NCBI GenBank assembly: GCA_023423535.1
Contig: JAFAFL010000035.1
Span: 110,948 to 174,947 of the forward strand
Direction of reading: 5' to 3'
Length of the DNA stretch: 64,000 nt
From: Pseudomonadota bacterium
Lineage (GTDB): Bacteria > Myxococcota > Myxococcia > Myxococcales > Myxococcaceae
The notes beneath the pieces were generated by a model. It did no database searches. It saw only the letters and a program-made list of their open reading frames with translations, and was not told where the DNA came from. The translations under genes were made by a program, and so were the position numbers. Shown in pieces: positions 50,017-58,963 of the stretch (the stretch's first letter is position 1; every line of letters starts with the position of its first letter).

Positions 50017-53007
50017 TCAGCGGAGCTTGTGCGCCTGGACGACGTCGCTGGCCTTGCCGGGGCCGTGGCAGATCTCGCAGGACTCGGCGCCGAGGTACGT
50101 CTGCAGCCCGATGTGGGCCTGCGCCGCGGACGAGTCGTGGCAGGAGCCGCAGGTGGCGTTCCAGTCCTTCGACGGCTGGCCCTGGTGCGTGGGGTGCGCC
50201 TTCGACGCCGGGAGCTTCCACGCCTGGTTCTGCGCACCGTGGCAGGAGGCGCAGTTCTTCGTGCCGCCGTTCATCGCAGGGAAGGTGATGTGGTCGAACC
50301 CGAGCGCGCCGCTGAAGCCGACGACCTTGTAGCTCTCCGCCTGCGCGAGGTCCTTTCCGCGGTGGATCTTGTGCAGCATCGTCCGGAAGCTGATCGTCGT
50401 TCCCGGGGTGGGCGCGCCGGTGAGCGAGACGTACTGCGGCCGGTCCTCGCTGCCGCTGGTGGCGTGGCAGAGCGTGCAGTTCTCCGCGCCTCGGCGGCCG
50501 GAGCCGTGGAAGACGACGTCGTTGTGGCACGAGTAGCAGGTCTCGTAGGTGCTCACCGCCGCGTAGGGCTTCAGCGTGGTGGCGTTGGCGACGAGGACGT
50601 CCTTCACGCTGGTCATCGAGGTGGAGCGGTAGGTGGTGTTGTCACCGGTGCCGTCCGCCGCCACCTGGCCGAGCGGGTTCACGAAGAAGTTCCGCGTGCC
50701 CCACAGGCCCACCTGGTAGGTGCCGCTGACGAGCGGCTTGCCCGTCCATTCGCCCCAGGTCTCGTCGAGCTCCGGGCCGTCGTTGATCGAGGGCGGGTAG
50801 AGGGCGGGGACGATGAAGTCGGAGGTGTAGCTCGCGAGCACCACGTTGCCTGCGCCGAAGTCGTTGACCTCGGTGATGGTGCCGGTCGCCGCGTCGAGCG
50901 TGTAGTCGGCCGGCGCGGTGCGCGGCGAGACGGTGACGCGGGTGACGGTCGTGCCCGCCGCCTGGTCCTTGCGCACCCACGGCCCGTAGGTGCCCTGCGA
51001 CTGGGTGGAGGTCAGCCAGAGGCGGTTGCCGGTGACGTGCTGGATCCGGAAGTACTCCTCCTGACCCGCCACGCCGTCCGCGACGACGACGTAGTCACCG
51101 CGCGCGATGCCGGCGGCGCTCGCCACGTCGAGGTAGTTCTGCATTGCCCGCGCGGGAGCGGTCAGCGCGGTGGAGACGCCGCTGCCGGTGCGCACCATCA
51201 CCGTCGTCAGCGCGCCGGTCACGTTCCAGTGCGGCGTGCGCGCGGTGGTGAAGGACTCGAGGCCCGCCTGCGACTGGCCCACGCGCTCGAGGAACACCAG
51301 CTCCGGGAGGGTGGTGGTGTAGCTCGGGGCGACCGCGCCGAGCCGCGCCAGCGGGATCGACGTGTTCAGCACGAGGTTCATGTTCGTGGTGGGGCCGCTC
51401 ATCACCACGCTCATCGAGGCCAGCGCGGTGGGCGCAAGGTCCGCGCCGGCGCCGTTCTTGATCGTGAAGGTGACGCGCACCTTCTCGCCCGGGTCGAGCG
51501 TCCCGTCGCCGTCGTTCGTGCCGTCCTCGCTCACCGCGGTGAGGGCGATCTCCGTCCCCGGGTTCACCTGCGGGTTCGTCATCGGGTGGCGGTGGCCGAG
51601 CCGCGGGTTGATCGCCGTCTGGTTCGCCGGCGAGTGGCAGAGCGTGCAGGTGTTGTCGTTCGAGGCCGCGGGGTGCGCGAGGCCGTTCGAGGCGTAGGAG
51701 AGGTTCCAGTCCACGTCGTCGTGGCAGGAGCCGCAGGTGCGCCGCGAGGGGTTGTCGTAGGCGAGGTCGCCCTGCGCCGGCGCCGCCTTCGGGCCTGCGC
51801 CGTCCGGGTCACCGTGGCACTTCGCGCAGTCCACCATTCCGCGGCGGACGAGGTCCTCCTTCGCCTTGTCCGCTGCCGAGAGCGCGGAGTAGCCGAGGTC
51901 TCGCGGCATGGGGTTCTGACCCACCGGCCAGACGGGGAAGGTCACGTGCGAGTAGTCGTTGGGGCCGATGCGCAGCGGCTTCGAGGGCACGCTGTAGTCG
52001 CGGGTGCCGTCGGGCTTCGTCCCCACGCCGACGACCGAGGGGAGGTTCGCGCCGGTGTGCAGGCGGTGAATCATCACCGAGAACTCGATCGTCTCGTTGG
52101 TGGCGTCGCCGGTGTCGGTGCTGTTGCGGTCCTCGCTGCCGGCGGTGTGGCACATCACGCACATGTTCACGTCGCGGTAGCCGCCGCCGTGGAAGCGCAG
52201 CTCCTGGTGACAGGAGTCGCAGTTCGCCTGGCTGACGATCTCGTGCTGCTGGACCGTCTGGGTGGCGGCGCCGAGCCGGATGCTCTCCACCGCGTTGGAG
52301 ACGTCGCGCACGTTCTGGCCGTTGATGACGTAGGTCTTCAGCGCGCGCAGGCCGATGTTGTAGGTGCCCGGCTCGAGCGGCTGGCCGGTCTTCTCGCCGG
52401 CGGTGAACTTCGCCGTGTCGTAGAGCGGCGGGCCGTAGGTCGCGGGGAGGGGCTCGGGGAAGGCGTAGCGGTAGCGGCCCTGCGGCACCGCCTCCGCGCG
52501 CGCCTTCACGTCGTTGATGGTGGACTTGTCGCGCCCCTGCGGGAGCACCCGCTGCATCCCGGTGGTGGGGCCGGCGATCATCACCGCCACGCTGTCCAGC
52601 TCCTCCAGCGCGATGCGGCGGCCGTCCTTGGTGGTGAGCGAGAACTCGATGGAGACGGTGTCTCCCGGGAGGAACGCGCCGTTGGGCGCCGAGCCGCCGG
52701 CGGTGCCGTGCACGGTGAGAGTCAGGCCCGGGAGGTCCTCCCACGGCATGAGCATCGTCCGGATGGGCGGGATCGCGCCGTCGATGCCGTCCTCGCCGTC
52801 CTCGCCCGGCGTGCCCGGGGTGCCGGGCGTTCCCGGGGTGCCCGGCTCACCGGGCTGACCGGGGCTTCCGGGCGGACCCTCCTTGCCCTCGCCGGGGGCA
52901 CCCGGATCTCCGGGCGGGCCCTGCTCGCCGGTGCATCCACTGAACGCCAACGCGGCGGTCAGCGCACCGACGCAGAACAGCGTGTGAAGGTGAATCGATC
53001 TCGCCAT
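50017..53007 (-). CDS. OmcA/MtrC-family decaheme c-type cytochrome, lipoprotein with collagen-like stretch
   Basis: This 996-residue surface lipoprotein has a signal peptide ending in a lipobox (ALAFSGC). Next comes a collagen-like Gly-X-Y run of about 45 residues (GPPGDPGAPG... to GEDGEDGIDG), then beta-rich domains alternating with haem domains. Ten CXXCH motifs are present in two groups of five: CDSCH, CVMCH, CAKCH, CGSCH and CTLCH, then CYSCH, CTLCH, CASCH, CGSCH and CEICH. Paired five-haem halves with Greek-key domains are the OmcA/MtrC layout. Such proteins sit outside the outer membrane and pass electrons to minerals or other acceptors. It is divergent from a beta-barrel and two multiheme genes. 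The ATG at 53007 gives the only good signal peptide. Confidence 0.92.
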   Translation of the reverse strand: MARSIHLHTLFCVGALTAALAFSGCTGEQGPPGDPGAPGEGKEGPPGSPGQPGEPGTPGTPGTPGTPGEDGEDGIDGAIPPIRTMLMPWEDLPGLTLTVHGTAGGSAPNGAFLPGDTVSIEFSLTTKDGRRIALEELDSVAVMIAGPTTGMQRVLPQGRDKSTINDVKARAEAVPQGRYRYAFPEPLPATYGPPLYDTAKFTAGEKTGQPLEPGTYNIGLRALKTYVINGQNVRDVSNAVESIRLGAATQTVQQHEIVSQANCDSCHQELRFHGGGYRDVNMCVMCHTAGSEDRNSTDTGDATNETIEFSVMIHRLHTGANLPSVVGVGTKPDGTRDYSVPSKPLRIGPNDYSHVTFPVWPVGQNPMPRDLGYSALSAADKAKEDLVRRGMVDCAKCHGDPDGAGPKAAPAQGDLAYDNPSRRTCGSCHDDVDWNLSYASNGLAHPAASNDNTCTLCHSPANQTAINPRLGHRHPMTNPQVNPGTEIALTAVSEDGTNDGDGTLDPGEKVRVTFTIKNGAGADLAPTALASMSVVMSGPTTNMNLVLNTSIPLARLGAVAPSYTTTLPELVFLERVGQSQAGLESFTTARTPHWNVTGALTTVMVRTGSGVSTALTAPARAMQNYLDVASAAGIARGDYVVVADGVAGQEEYFRIQHVTGNRLWLTSTQSQGTYGPWVRKDQAAGTTVTRVTVSPRTAPADYTLDAATGTITEVNDFGAGNVVLASYTSDFIVPALYPPSINDGPELDETWGEWTGKPLVSGTYQVGLWGTRNFFVNPLGQVAADGTGDNTTYRSTSMTSVKDVLVANATTLKPYAAVSTYETCYSCHNDVVFHGSGRRGAENCTLCHATSGSEDRPQYVSLTGAPTPGTTISFRTMLHKIHRGKDLAQAESYKVVGFSGALGFDHITFPAMNGGTKNCASCHGAQNQAWKLPASKAHPTHQGQPSKDWNATCGSCHDSSAAQAHIGLQTYLGAESCEICHGPGKASDVVQAHKLR

Positions 53008-53330
53008 GGCGTCCTGCTCCTGCTCCGAGAAAAGGGGACCGTGCGGTGCGGCTCTGCATCCTCTGTACCGCGCTTTTCGTGCGGTAGGGGCGGTCAAACT
53101 CCGCTCGCCCGCGGGACGACGTGCGTGTTCACCACGCGGCAATGAAGCGGCAAAGGGTTCGTTCCTCGTGGGCACCGATGCACTTTCTGCGTGACCCGCC
53201 GCGGTCGTCTGGCAACCTCGTGGGGTGCTCCGCCACTGGCTCGCTTGTTGCTGGACACCGCCGCGCAGTTCCACACGGAGTTCTCCATGAAGGTGCTGAC
53301 CGCGAGCCCCCGCGGACTGGACCCGTCGCC
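53008..53330. other. Divergent intergenic region between cytochrome gene clusters
   Basis: These 323 bases separate the decaheme gene from the beta-barrel gene and must contain both promoters. I see no strong -35/-10 pair. A 15-codon ORF at its end (53287-53334) has a ribosome site and is described separately. Confidence 0.5.
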
Positions 53331-53334
53331 ATGA
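53287..53334 (+). CDS. Possible 15-residue leader peptide before the beta-barrel gene
   Basis: ATG at 53287 follows a GGAG six bases upstream and encodes MKVLTASPRGLDPSP. Its stop overlaps the ATG of the beta-barrel gene (ATGA), a classic coupling arrangement, whereas the barrel gene itself has no clear Shine-Dalgarno. It may be a leader ORF that drives translation, or chance. Confidence 0.35.
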   Translation: MKVLTASPRGLDPSP

Positions 53335-54632
53335 ACAGCTCAACCTGGCTCGCCCTGGCCGCGGCCGTGGGGATCGCCCCCACCGCAGTGAAGGCGGCCA
53401 CGGTGGAGGCCTCGGCCACCACCGTTCTCATCGCGCGTCCCGAAGCCTCGCGCGGGGTCGCCGTGCCCACGGCGCCGCTGCTCGAGCTGGTGGACGTCTC
53501 GGCGCGGGACATCGACGTGGGCCCGGCGCAGGACGTCCGGGTGAAGCTCAGCGCGTGGGGCAGGTGGCACGTGCTGGGAGGTCTGGCCGAGGGCTCGCAG
53601 GGTCAGGTGCGCGCGCCGTCGGTGCAGGACAGGCTCGGCGCGGATCTGCAGCTGCTCTACGCCGAGGCGCGGGTGCTCGAGCGCCGCCTGCTCGTGCGCG
53701 CAGGCCGCCAGCTCATCTACGACGGATCGACGCCACGGGTGGTCCACGTGGACGGCGCCAGCGTCGATGCGCGGATCGCCCGCGGCTTCGGCGTCCGCGC
53801 CTACGGTGGCGCGCCGGTGACGCCGCTCTTCGGTCCGAGGCAGGGCGATCTGCAGACGGGCGCGCGGCTCTACTACTCGCCGTCGTTCGGCAACGAGGTC
53901 GGCGCCTCCTACACCTACGGGGTGGGCGGCGGGACGCTGTCGCGGCACGAGGTGGGGCTCGACGGTCGCTGGGGCGTGCTGCGCAACGTGCTCCTCACCG
54001 GCGCGGGCCTGTGGAGCCTCGCGGACTCGCGGCTGGTGGAGGCGGAGATCATGCCCCGCTGGTTCGTGCGCCCGAACGTGGAGCTCTACGCGCAGCTGCG
54101 GAGGACGGCGCCGGATCTGTGGCTGCCACGCACGTCGATCCTCAGCGTCTTCGCCGACGACGAGCGCGACGAGCTGGGCGGCGGCGTCTACTGGGAGCCC
54201 ACGCGCAGGCTGTCGCTCGACGCGAGCGGGCGCGCGCTCCGGATGGTCGAGGGCTCGGGCTACGATCTCAGGGCGAGGGGAACGTACCGGCTGGGCTTCC
54301 GCAACCGCGCGCAGGTGGGCGCGGAGGTCCGGCAGTTCGACGTGCCGGAGAACGGCTACGTGCTCGGACGGGTGTTCGCCACGCACCGCATCACCGAGAG
54401 GCTCTTCGTGGCATGTGACGGCGACGTGTACTTCCTCCAGGAACCGATCAACGGCGAGACGCGGTCCCTCGCAGCGAGCGCCAGCGTGGGCTGGAGCTTC
54501 CTGCCGGGCTGGCGCGCCTCCGTGTCCGGCGTGGCCGGCTCGGATCCCACCTTCGACCGGCGCTTCGAGCTCCTCGCGCGCGTCGGCTACCAGTTCGCCA
54601 CCACCTCGCGGAGCAGGGGCGACGACCAATGA
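53331..54632 (+). CDS. Outer-membrane beta-barrel protein of a porin-cytochrome cluster
   Basis: This is a 433-residue exported protein with a signal peptide (cleaved near VKAA|T). The mature part has many alternating amphipathic strands and aromatic girdles, such as FGVRAYGGAPVTPLFG, LYYSPSFGNEVGASYTYGVG, GVYWEPTRRLSLDASGRAL and VGYQFATTS, which fits an outer-membrane barrel. It has no CXXCH. Gene order barrel, multiheme, multiheme, opposite a surface decaheme, is that of porin-cytochrome electron conduits, so it is a candidate for the sheath role played by MtrB; it is shorter than MtrB and I see no sequence signature of that family. Its stop overlaps the next ATG. Confidence 0.7.
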   Translation: MNSSTWLALAAAVGIAPTAVKAATVEASATTVLIARPEASRGVAVPTAPLLELVDVSARDIDVGPAQDVRVKLSAWGRWHVLGGLAEGSQGQVRAPSVQDRLGADLQLLYAEARVLERRLLVRAGRQLIYDGSTPRVVHVDGASVDARIARGFGVRAYGGAPVTPLFGPRQGDLQTGARLYYSPSFGNEVGASYTYGVGGGTLSRHEVGLDGRWGVLRNVLLTGAGLWSLADSRLVEAEIMPRWFVRPNVELYAQLRRTAPDLWLPRTSILSVFADDERDELGGGVYWEPTRRLSLDASGRALRMVEGSGYDLRARGTYRLGFRNRAQVGAEVRQFDVPENGYVLGRVFATHRITERLFVACDGDVYFLQEPINGETRSLAASASVGWSFLPGWRASVSGVAGSDPTFDRRFELLARVGYQFATTSRSRGDDQ

Positions 54633-55669
54633 CCCGCTACTGGAAGCTGCTGGCGCTCGCGCTGGCCTCGTTCACCTTCACCGCGTGCGTGACGCTGTTC
54701 GGCCCCTCGTGGCCGCGCAGGACGATCAAGATGCCGCACGAGATCCACGCGAAGGCGGACGTGGACTGCCTCTCCTGCCACGAGACGATCTTCGACGCGA
54801 CCTCGCTCGCGCAGCGGAACCTGCCCGCGGAGAAGAAGTGCCTCGAGTGCCACAAGGAGGAGAAGACGAGCAACAACTGCGGCTTCTGCCACGTGGGCAA
54901 GCCGGACACGTACCCGAAGCAGGAGTACAGCCTCGTCTTCAATCATGCGCAGCACCTCGAGGAGAACGAGGACTGCGCGGTCTGTCACAAGACCCTCCCC
55001 GAGCCTTCGAAGCCGGAGGGACACACCCCGCCGATGGCGGTGTGCACCGACTGCCACGAGCCGCACGGCAAGCAGTTCGCGCAGGGCACGTGTGACAACT
55101 GCCACTTCGATCTGATGCGCTTCCCGCTCCGGCCGATCACCGCCTTCAGCCACGAGGGCGACTACCTGCGCAAGCACGCCCAGGACGCGCGCAATTCGCA
55201 GTCGTGCGCGACGTGTCACGACCAGAGCTTCTGCACCGACTGCCACTCCGTGCAGACGGTGCCGGCGCGGATCGAATTGCTCGCGGTGACGCGCGTGGAC
55301 CGGCAGTTCATCCACCGCGCGGACTTCCTCAGCCGCCACAGCGTCGAGGCGCGCGCCGAGCCCGCGCTCTGCGCCAAGTGCCACGGCACCACCACCTGCG
55401 AGAGCTGCCACATCGAACGCGGGGTCTCCCCGACGGTGAGCGACTCGCGGAACCCGCACCCGGACGGCTACGGCATGCGCCACGGCCGCGACGCGCGGAA
55501 CAACATCAGCAACTGCGCCTCCTGCCATGACCAGGGCGCTCAATCCCTCTGCGTCGACTGCCACAAGGTCGGCGGCGTCGGAGGAAACCCCCACCCGCAG
55601 TCGTGGCTCCGCCGTCACGACCGCGAGGAGATCGGGCGCAATGCGACCTGCCTCGTCTGTCACCAGTAG
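54629..55669 (+). CDS. Thirteen-haem c-type cytochrome lipoprotein
   Basis: This is a 346-residue protein with an N-terminal hydrophobic signal ending FTFTAC, a possible lipidation site. I count 13 CXXCH motifs: CLSCH, CLECH, CGFCH, CAVCH, CTDCH, CDNCH, CATCH, CTDCH, CAKCH, CESCH, CASCH, CVDCH and CLVCH. That is one haem per 27 residues, a dense wire-like cytochrome. Extra histidines that could be distal ligands are common (FNHAQHLEEN, FSHEGDYLRKHA, RHGRDARN). It is coupled to the barrel gene (ATGA) and overlaps the next cytochrome gene by 29 bases. It probably carries electrons on the periplasmic side or through the barrel. Confidence 0.9.
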   Translation: MTRYWKLLALALASFTFTACVTLFGPSWPRRTIKMPHEIHAKADVDCLSCHETIFDATSLAQRNLPAEKKCLECHKEEKTSNNCGFCHVGKPDTYPKQEYSLVFNHAQHLEENEDCAVCHKTLPEPSKPEGHTPPMAVCTDCHEPHGKQFAQGTCDNCHFDLMRFPLRPITAFSHEGDYLRKHAQDARNSQSCATCHDQSFCTDCHSVQTVPARIELLAVTRVDRQFIHRADFLSRHSVEARAEPALCAKCHGTTTCESCHIERGVSPTVSDSRNPHPDGYGMRHGRDARNNISNCASCHDQGAQSLCVDCHKVGGVGGNPHPQSWLRRHDREEIGRNATCLVCHQ

Positions 55670-57284
55670 GGGCCTGCTCCTCCTCGTTCCGCTCGGCCTG
55701 CTCTCGGCCTGCGGGATCGCGCGCCCCGAGCAGTTCGGCGAGGCGGCCTGTCCCACCTTCGAGGCGAACGTGCAGCCGGTGCTCGACGCCCGCTGCGCCT
55801 CCTGCCACGGCGAGGGGACCGCGGAGGCGGGCTATCGCGTGGACGGCTATCGCAGGGTCGTCGCCCGGCGCGACGACGGATCTTCCGCGCTCGTTCCCCG
55901 CGAGCGGGACTCGGCGTTCCTCAAGGCGGTGCGCGGCGAGACGGATCCGCACCAGCGCATCGCGGACGCGGACGTGAGGCTGCTCGAGGACTGGACGGTG
56001 CGCTGCCGCGCCGAGCCGGGGCCCGTGCGCCTGCACGAGCGCGGCTGGATGACGCCCACCGACTCGAACTTCCACGGCGCGGTGCTGAGGGCCTCTGCCT
56101 ACGACTACGCCTCCTGCCGCGACTGCCACGGCGAGGATCTGCGCGGCGGGACGTCGAAGGTGGACTGCCAGACCTGCCACAAGGGCGAGAAGGGCGTGGA
56201 CTCCTGCAGCACCTGCCACGGCGACGGGACCTCTTCGGCGCCGCCGAAGGATCTCTCGCACGCGAAGATCGTCTCGGCGCTGGGCGTGGGCGCTCACCGC
56301 GCGCACCTCGGCGAGGGCCGGTGGAACGAGGCGCTCCAGTGCACCGACTGCCACGTGGTGCCGGCGAACGCCGAAGACCCGGGGCACTACCGCGAAGAGG
56401 GTGGCGGCATGGATGGCGTGGCGGAGGTCACCCTCCGCGGCTCGCCGGGCAGGACCGCGCTCTGGGATCGCCAGGCGGCGACCTGTTCGGACAGCTACTG
56501 CCACGCGCCGGGCGGACCGGACCCTGCGGCGACGAAGCAGGCGCCGGTGTGGACCGCCACGGGTGACCAGACGTCCTGCGGGAGCTGCCACGGCATCCCG
56601 CCGGCGAACCACCCGGGCACCGACTGCGCGATGTGCCACGGCACCGGCTACACCGAGAGCACGGTGGTGAAGGCGCTGCACGTCAACGGCAAGGTGGACC
56701 TGCGCGAGGGCGCCTGCAACACCTGCCACGGCTCGCAGGAGAACCCGGCGCCGCCGCGCGACGTCTCGGGAAGGACGGACCCGGCGCTGCGGACGATTGG
56801 CGCGCACCAGGTGCACCTCAAGGCGAACCGCCTCGCGGGGCCGGTCGCCTGCAGCGAGTGCCACCGCGTGCCGCAGACGGTGGGCGAGCCCGGACACATC
56901 GACTCGACGCTGCCGGCGGAGGTCTTCCCCGAGGGCGCGGGCACCGTGGCGCGGGCGGACGGGGCGGTGGCGCAGTACGACACGAACACCGGCACCTGCA
57001 CCACCTACTGCCACGGCGCGGGCGAGGGCGCACAGAAGGACATGTCGGCGCAGCTGATGCGCACGCCGTCGTGGACGGGCGGAACGACGCAGATCCTCTG
57101 CGGCAACTGCCACGGCATCCCGCCGGTCGACGAGAACCACACGCCGGGCACGCAGCTCAACCAGTGCCACACCTGCCACGGCGCCACGGTGGACTCGACC
57201 GGCCGGCTGAAGATCGAGCCGGACCGCAACGGCGTGCTGCGCTCGACGCACATCGACGGCACCGTGCAGCTCGGGCCGCAGTAG
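55641..57284 (+). CDS. Eleven-CXXCH multiheme lipoprotein with GSu-type C4xC motifs
   Basis: From the ATG at 55641 this is a 547-residue lipoprotein (lipobox LGLLSAC). It has 11 CXXCH motifs: CASCH, CRDCH, CQTCH, CSTCH, CTDCH, CGSCH, CAMCH, CNTCH, CSECH, CGNCH and CHTCH. In addition it has a CX4CH (CSDSYCH) and a CX3CH (CTTYCH), each followed downstream by CGxCHGIPP. That pairing is the repeat known from Geobacter multiheme proteins as the CxxxxCH...CXXCH domain. It overlaps the 13-haem gene by 29 bases and is the last gene before a convergent hairpin. Confidence 0.9.
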   Translation: MRPASSVTSRGLLLLVPLGLLSACGIARPEQFGEAACPTFEANVQPVLDARCASCHGEGTAEAGYRVDGYRRVVARRDDGSSALVPRERDSAFLKAVRGETDPHQRIADADVRLLEDWTVRCRAEPGPVRLHERGWMTPTDSNFHGAVLRASAYDYASCRDCHGEDLRGGTSKVDCQTCHKGEKGVDSCSTCHGDGTSSAPPKDLSHAKIVSALGVGAHRAHLGEGRWNEALQCTDCHVVPANAEDPGHYREEGGGMDGVAEVTLRGSPGRTALWDRQAATCSDSYCHAPGGPDPAATKQAPVWTATGDQTSCGSCHGIPPANHPGTDCAMCHGTGYTESTVVKALHVNGKVDLREGACNTCHGSQENPAPPRDVSGRTDPALRTIGAHQVHLKANRLAGPVACSECHRVPQTVGEPGHIDSTLPAEVFPEGAGTVARADGAVAQYDTNTGTCTTYCHGAGEGAQKDMSAQLMRTPSWTGGTTQILCGNCHGIPPVDENHTPGTQLNQCHTCHGATVDSTGRLKIEPDRNGVLRSTHIDGTVQLGPQ

Positions 57285-57309
57285 CAGCAGCGGAGGGCTC
57301 GCTTTGGGG

Positions 57310-57345
57310 CGCGGCGCTTTCGACCTCCGGGTCGGGGGCGCCGCG
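57310..57345. terminator. Bidirectional hairpin between the cytochrome cluster and the kinase gene
   Basis: CGCGGCGC (57310-57317) pairs with GCGCCGCG (57338-57345), and an inner CGACC/GGTCG stem (57321-57325 with 57330-57334) extends it. It lies between convergent genes. Confidence 0.6.
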
Positions 57346-57365
57346 TTGCCGTTGAGAGGGGCGCG

Positions 57366-58841
57366 TCAGCTCTGGACGGGCGCGCCGGTCCGCCGGTCCT
57401 TCTGCGGATCGTACTTCTGCAGCCGGAACCAGAAGGTGCTGCCCAGCCCGAGGTTCGTCTGCACGCCGACCTCGCCGCCGTGGGCCTCCACCACCTCGCG
57501 GACGATCATCAGGCCGAGCCCGGTGCCGGGCAGCCCGCGCGTGGTCCTGCCGCCGGCGTGCAGCGCGCGCTCGTAGCGGGAGAAGAGGCGGGGCGCGAGC
57601 TCGGGTTCGATGCCGGGGCCGGTGTCGGAGACCTGCACCTCCACCGAGTTCCCCAGGTCGATGATGCGGGTGGTGATCGCGCCCTCGCGCGGGGTGAACT
57701 TGATCGCGTTGCCCATCAGGTTGGTGAGCACCTGGGTCAGACGCGGCGCGTCGCCCATCACGTGCTGAGGCGTCTGTGGGGCTTCGTGCTTCCAGCGGAT
57801 CTGGCCGGTCTCGAGCAGCGGCTGGAACTCCTCGCCGATGCGCCGGACCATCTGGCTGAGGTCCACCGCCTTGCGGTCGATCTTGTAGCCGGTGCCCTCG
57901 AGGCGGGCCAGCTCGAGGAAGTCGTTGATCATCGCCACCAGCGACCGCGCGTGCTCGCTGATCTTCCGCACGTCCGCCGCCAGCTCCGGGCGGAGGATCC
58001 CGTGCTTGCCGCGGAGGATCATCTCCGTGCGCAGCAGCATGGCGGAGAGCGGGGTGCGCAGGTCGTGCGCGATCATCGAATAGAAGTCGAGCCTCCGCTC
58101 CTCGCTGCGCCGCTGGTCGGTCACGTCGCGCAGCGAGATGGTGGTGGCCGCGGCGGTGTCCGACGGCAGCACCCGGATCGAGGGCGAGTAGACCCGCTCG
58201 CGCAGCACCACGTCCGGCAGGGGCAGCAGCGACTCGCCCGGGCCCACCGAGATGTTCCGCAGCGAGAGCCCGGGGAAGACCTCCGGCGCCGGCGTCCCCA
58301 GCAGCTCCACACCCGCGCGGCCGCTGATCCGCTGCGCCTCGTCGTTGGCGAAGACGATGCGTCCCTGCGCGTCCACCACGAAGAGGGCGTCCGGCGCGGA
58401 GTGCAGCAGGCGGCGCACGTCCGCCTCCGCCTTCTCCGCGCGCTCGATGAGGTCCCGCTGCCGGACGAGCGAGGCCACCCGCGCGAGCAGCACCGCCTCC
58501 GCGTAGGGCTTGGAGACGAAGTCCGAGGCGCCGGCCTCGAGGCCCTCCACCACCTGCGCGTCCGCGTTGTGCACGGTGAGCAGGAGCACCGGGATGTTGC
58601 AGAGCGGCGGCGGCGCCGACCGCACGTAGCGGCAGACCTCCAGCCCGCTGACGCCCGCCATCTCCCAGTCCACGATGATCGCCGCCGGCGGATGCGCGGG
58701 CGAGAGCGCCTCGATCATCACCGAGCCGTCTTCGAAGGTGCGGACGCGGTAGGACTGGGAGAGAAGTCGCCGGGCATGCTCCAGCTCGCTCGGACTGTCG
58801 TCGACGAGCCAGACCTCGCGAGGGCGTTGCGGAGGGAGCAT
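57366..58841 (-). CDS. Hybrid receiver-PAS-histidine kinase
   Basis: From the ATG at 58841 this is a 491-residue cytosolic protein (a TTG at 58883 is an alternative start). The N-terminal receiver (8-125) has DD at 14-15, phospho-acceptor D58 (IIVDWEMAG) and the Lys of SKPYAEA. A PAS domain follows (about 140-245, ALFVVDAQGRIVFANDEAQR). The kinase core has the H-box FYSMIAHDLRTPLSAML, N-box NLMGNAIKFTPREG, and G-boxes SDTGPGIEPEL and GLPGTGLGLMIV. No membrane helix is seen, so input comes through the receiver and PAS. It is divergent from the cheY-cheA-cheW-mcp cluster, which suggests linked signalling. Confidence 0.92.
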   Translation of the reverse strand: MLPPQRPREVWLVDDSPSELEHARRLLSQSYRVRTFEDGSVMIEALSPAHPPAAIIVDWEMAGVSGLEVCRYVRSAPPPLCNIPVLLLTVHNADAQVVEGLEAGASDFVSKPYAEAVLLARVASLVRQRDLIERAEKAEADVRRLLHSAPDALFVVDAQGRIVFANDEAQRISGRAGVELLGTPAPEVFPGLSLRNISVGPGESLLPLPDVVLRERVYSPSIRVLPSDTAAATTISLRDVTDQRRSEERRLDFYSMIAHDLRTPLSAMLLRTEMILRGKHGILRPELAADVRKISEHARSLVAMINDFLELARLEGTGYKIDRKAVDLSQMVRRIGEEFQPLLETGQIRWKHEAPQTPQHVMGDAPRLTQVLTNLMGNAIKFTPREGAITTRIIDLGNSVEVQVSDTGPGIEPELAPRLFSRYERALHAGGRTTRGLPGTGLGLMIVREVVEAHGGEVGVQTNLGLGSTFWFRLQKYDPQKDRRTGAPVQS

Positions 58842-58963
58842 GAAGTCGAGGGGTAGATACGGTCCGAGCCTCCGGGGCGTCAATCGCTGGACGATCGGAG
58901 GTCTGCAAATTGACAGGTCTGATCCCCACTCCTACGGTCGAAACCCAAAGGGAGCACGGGCAC

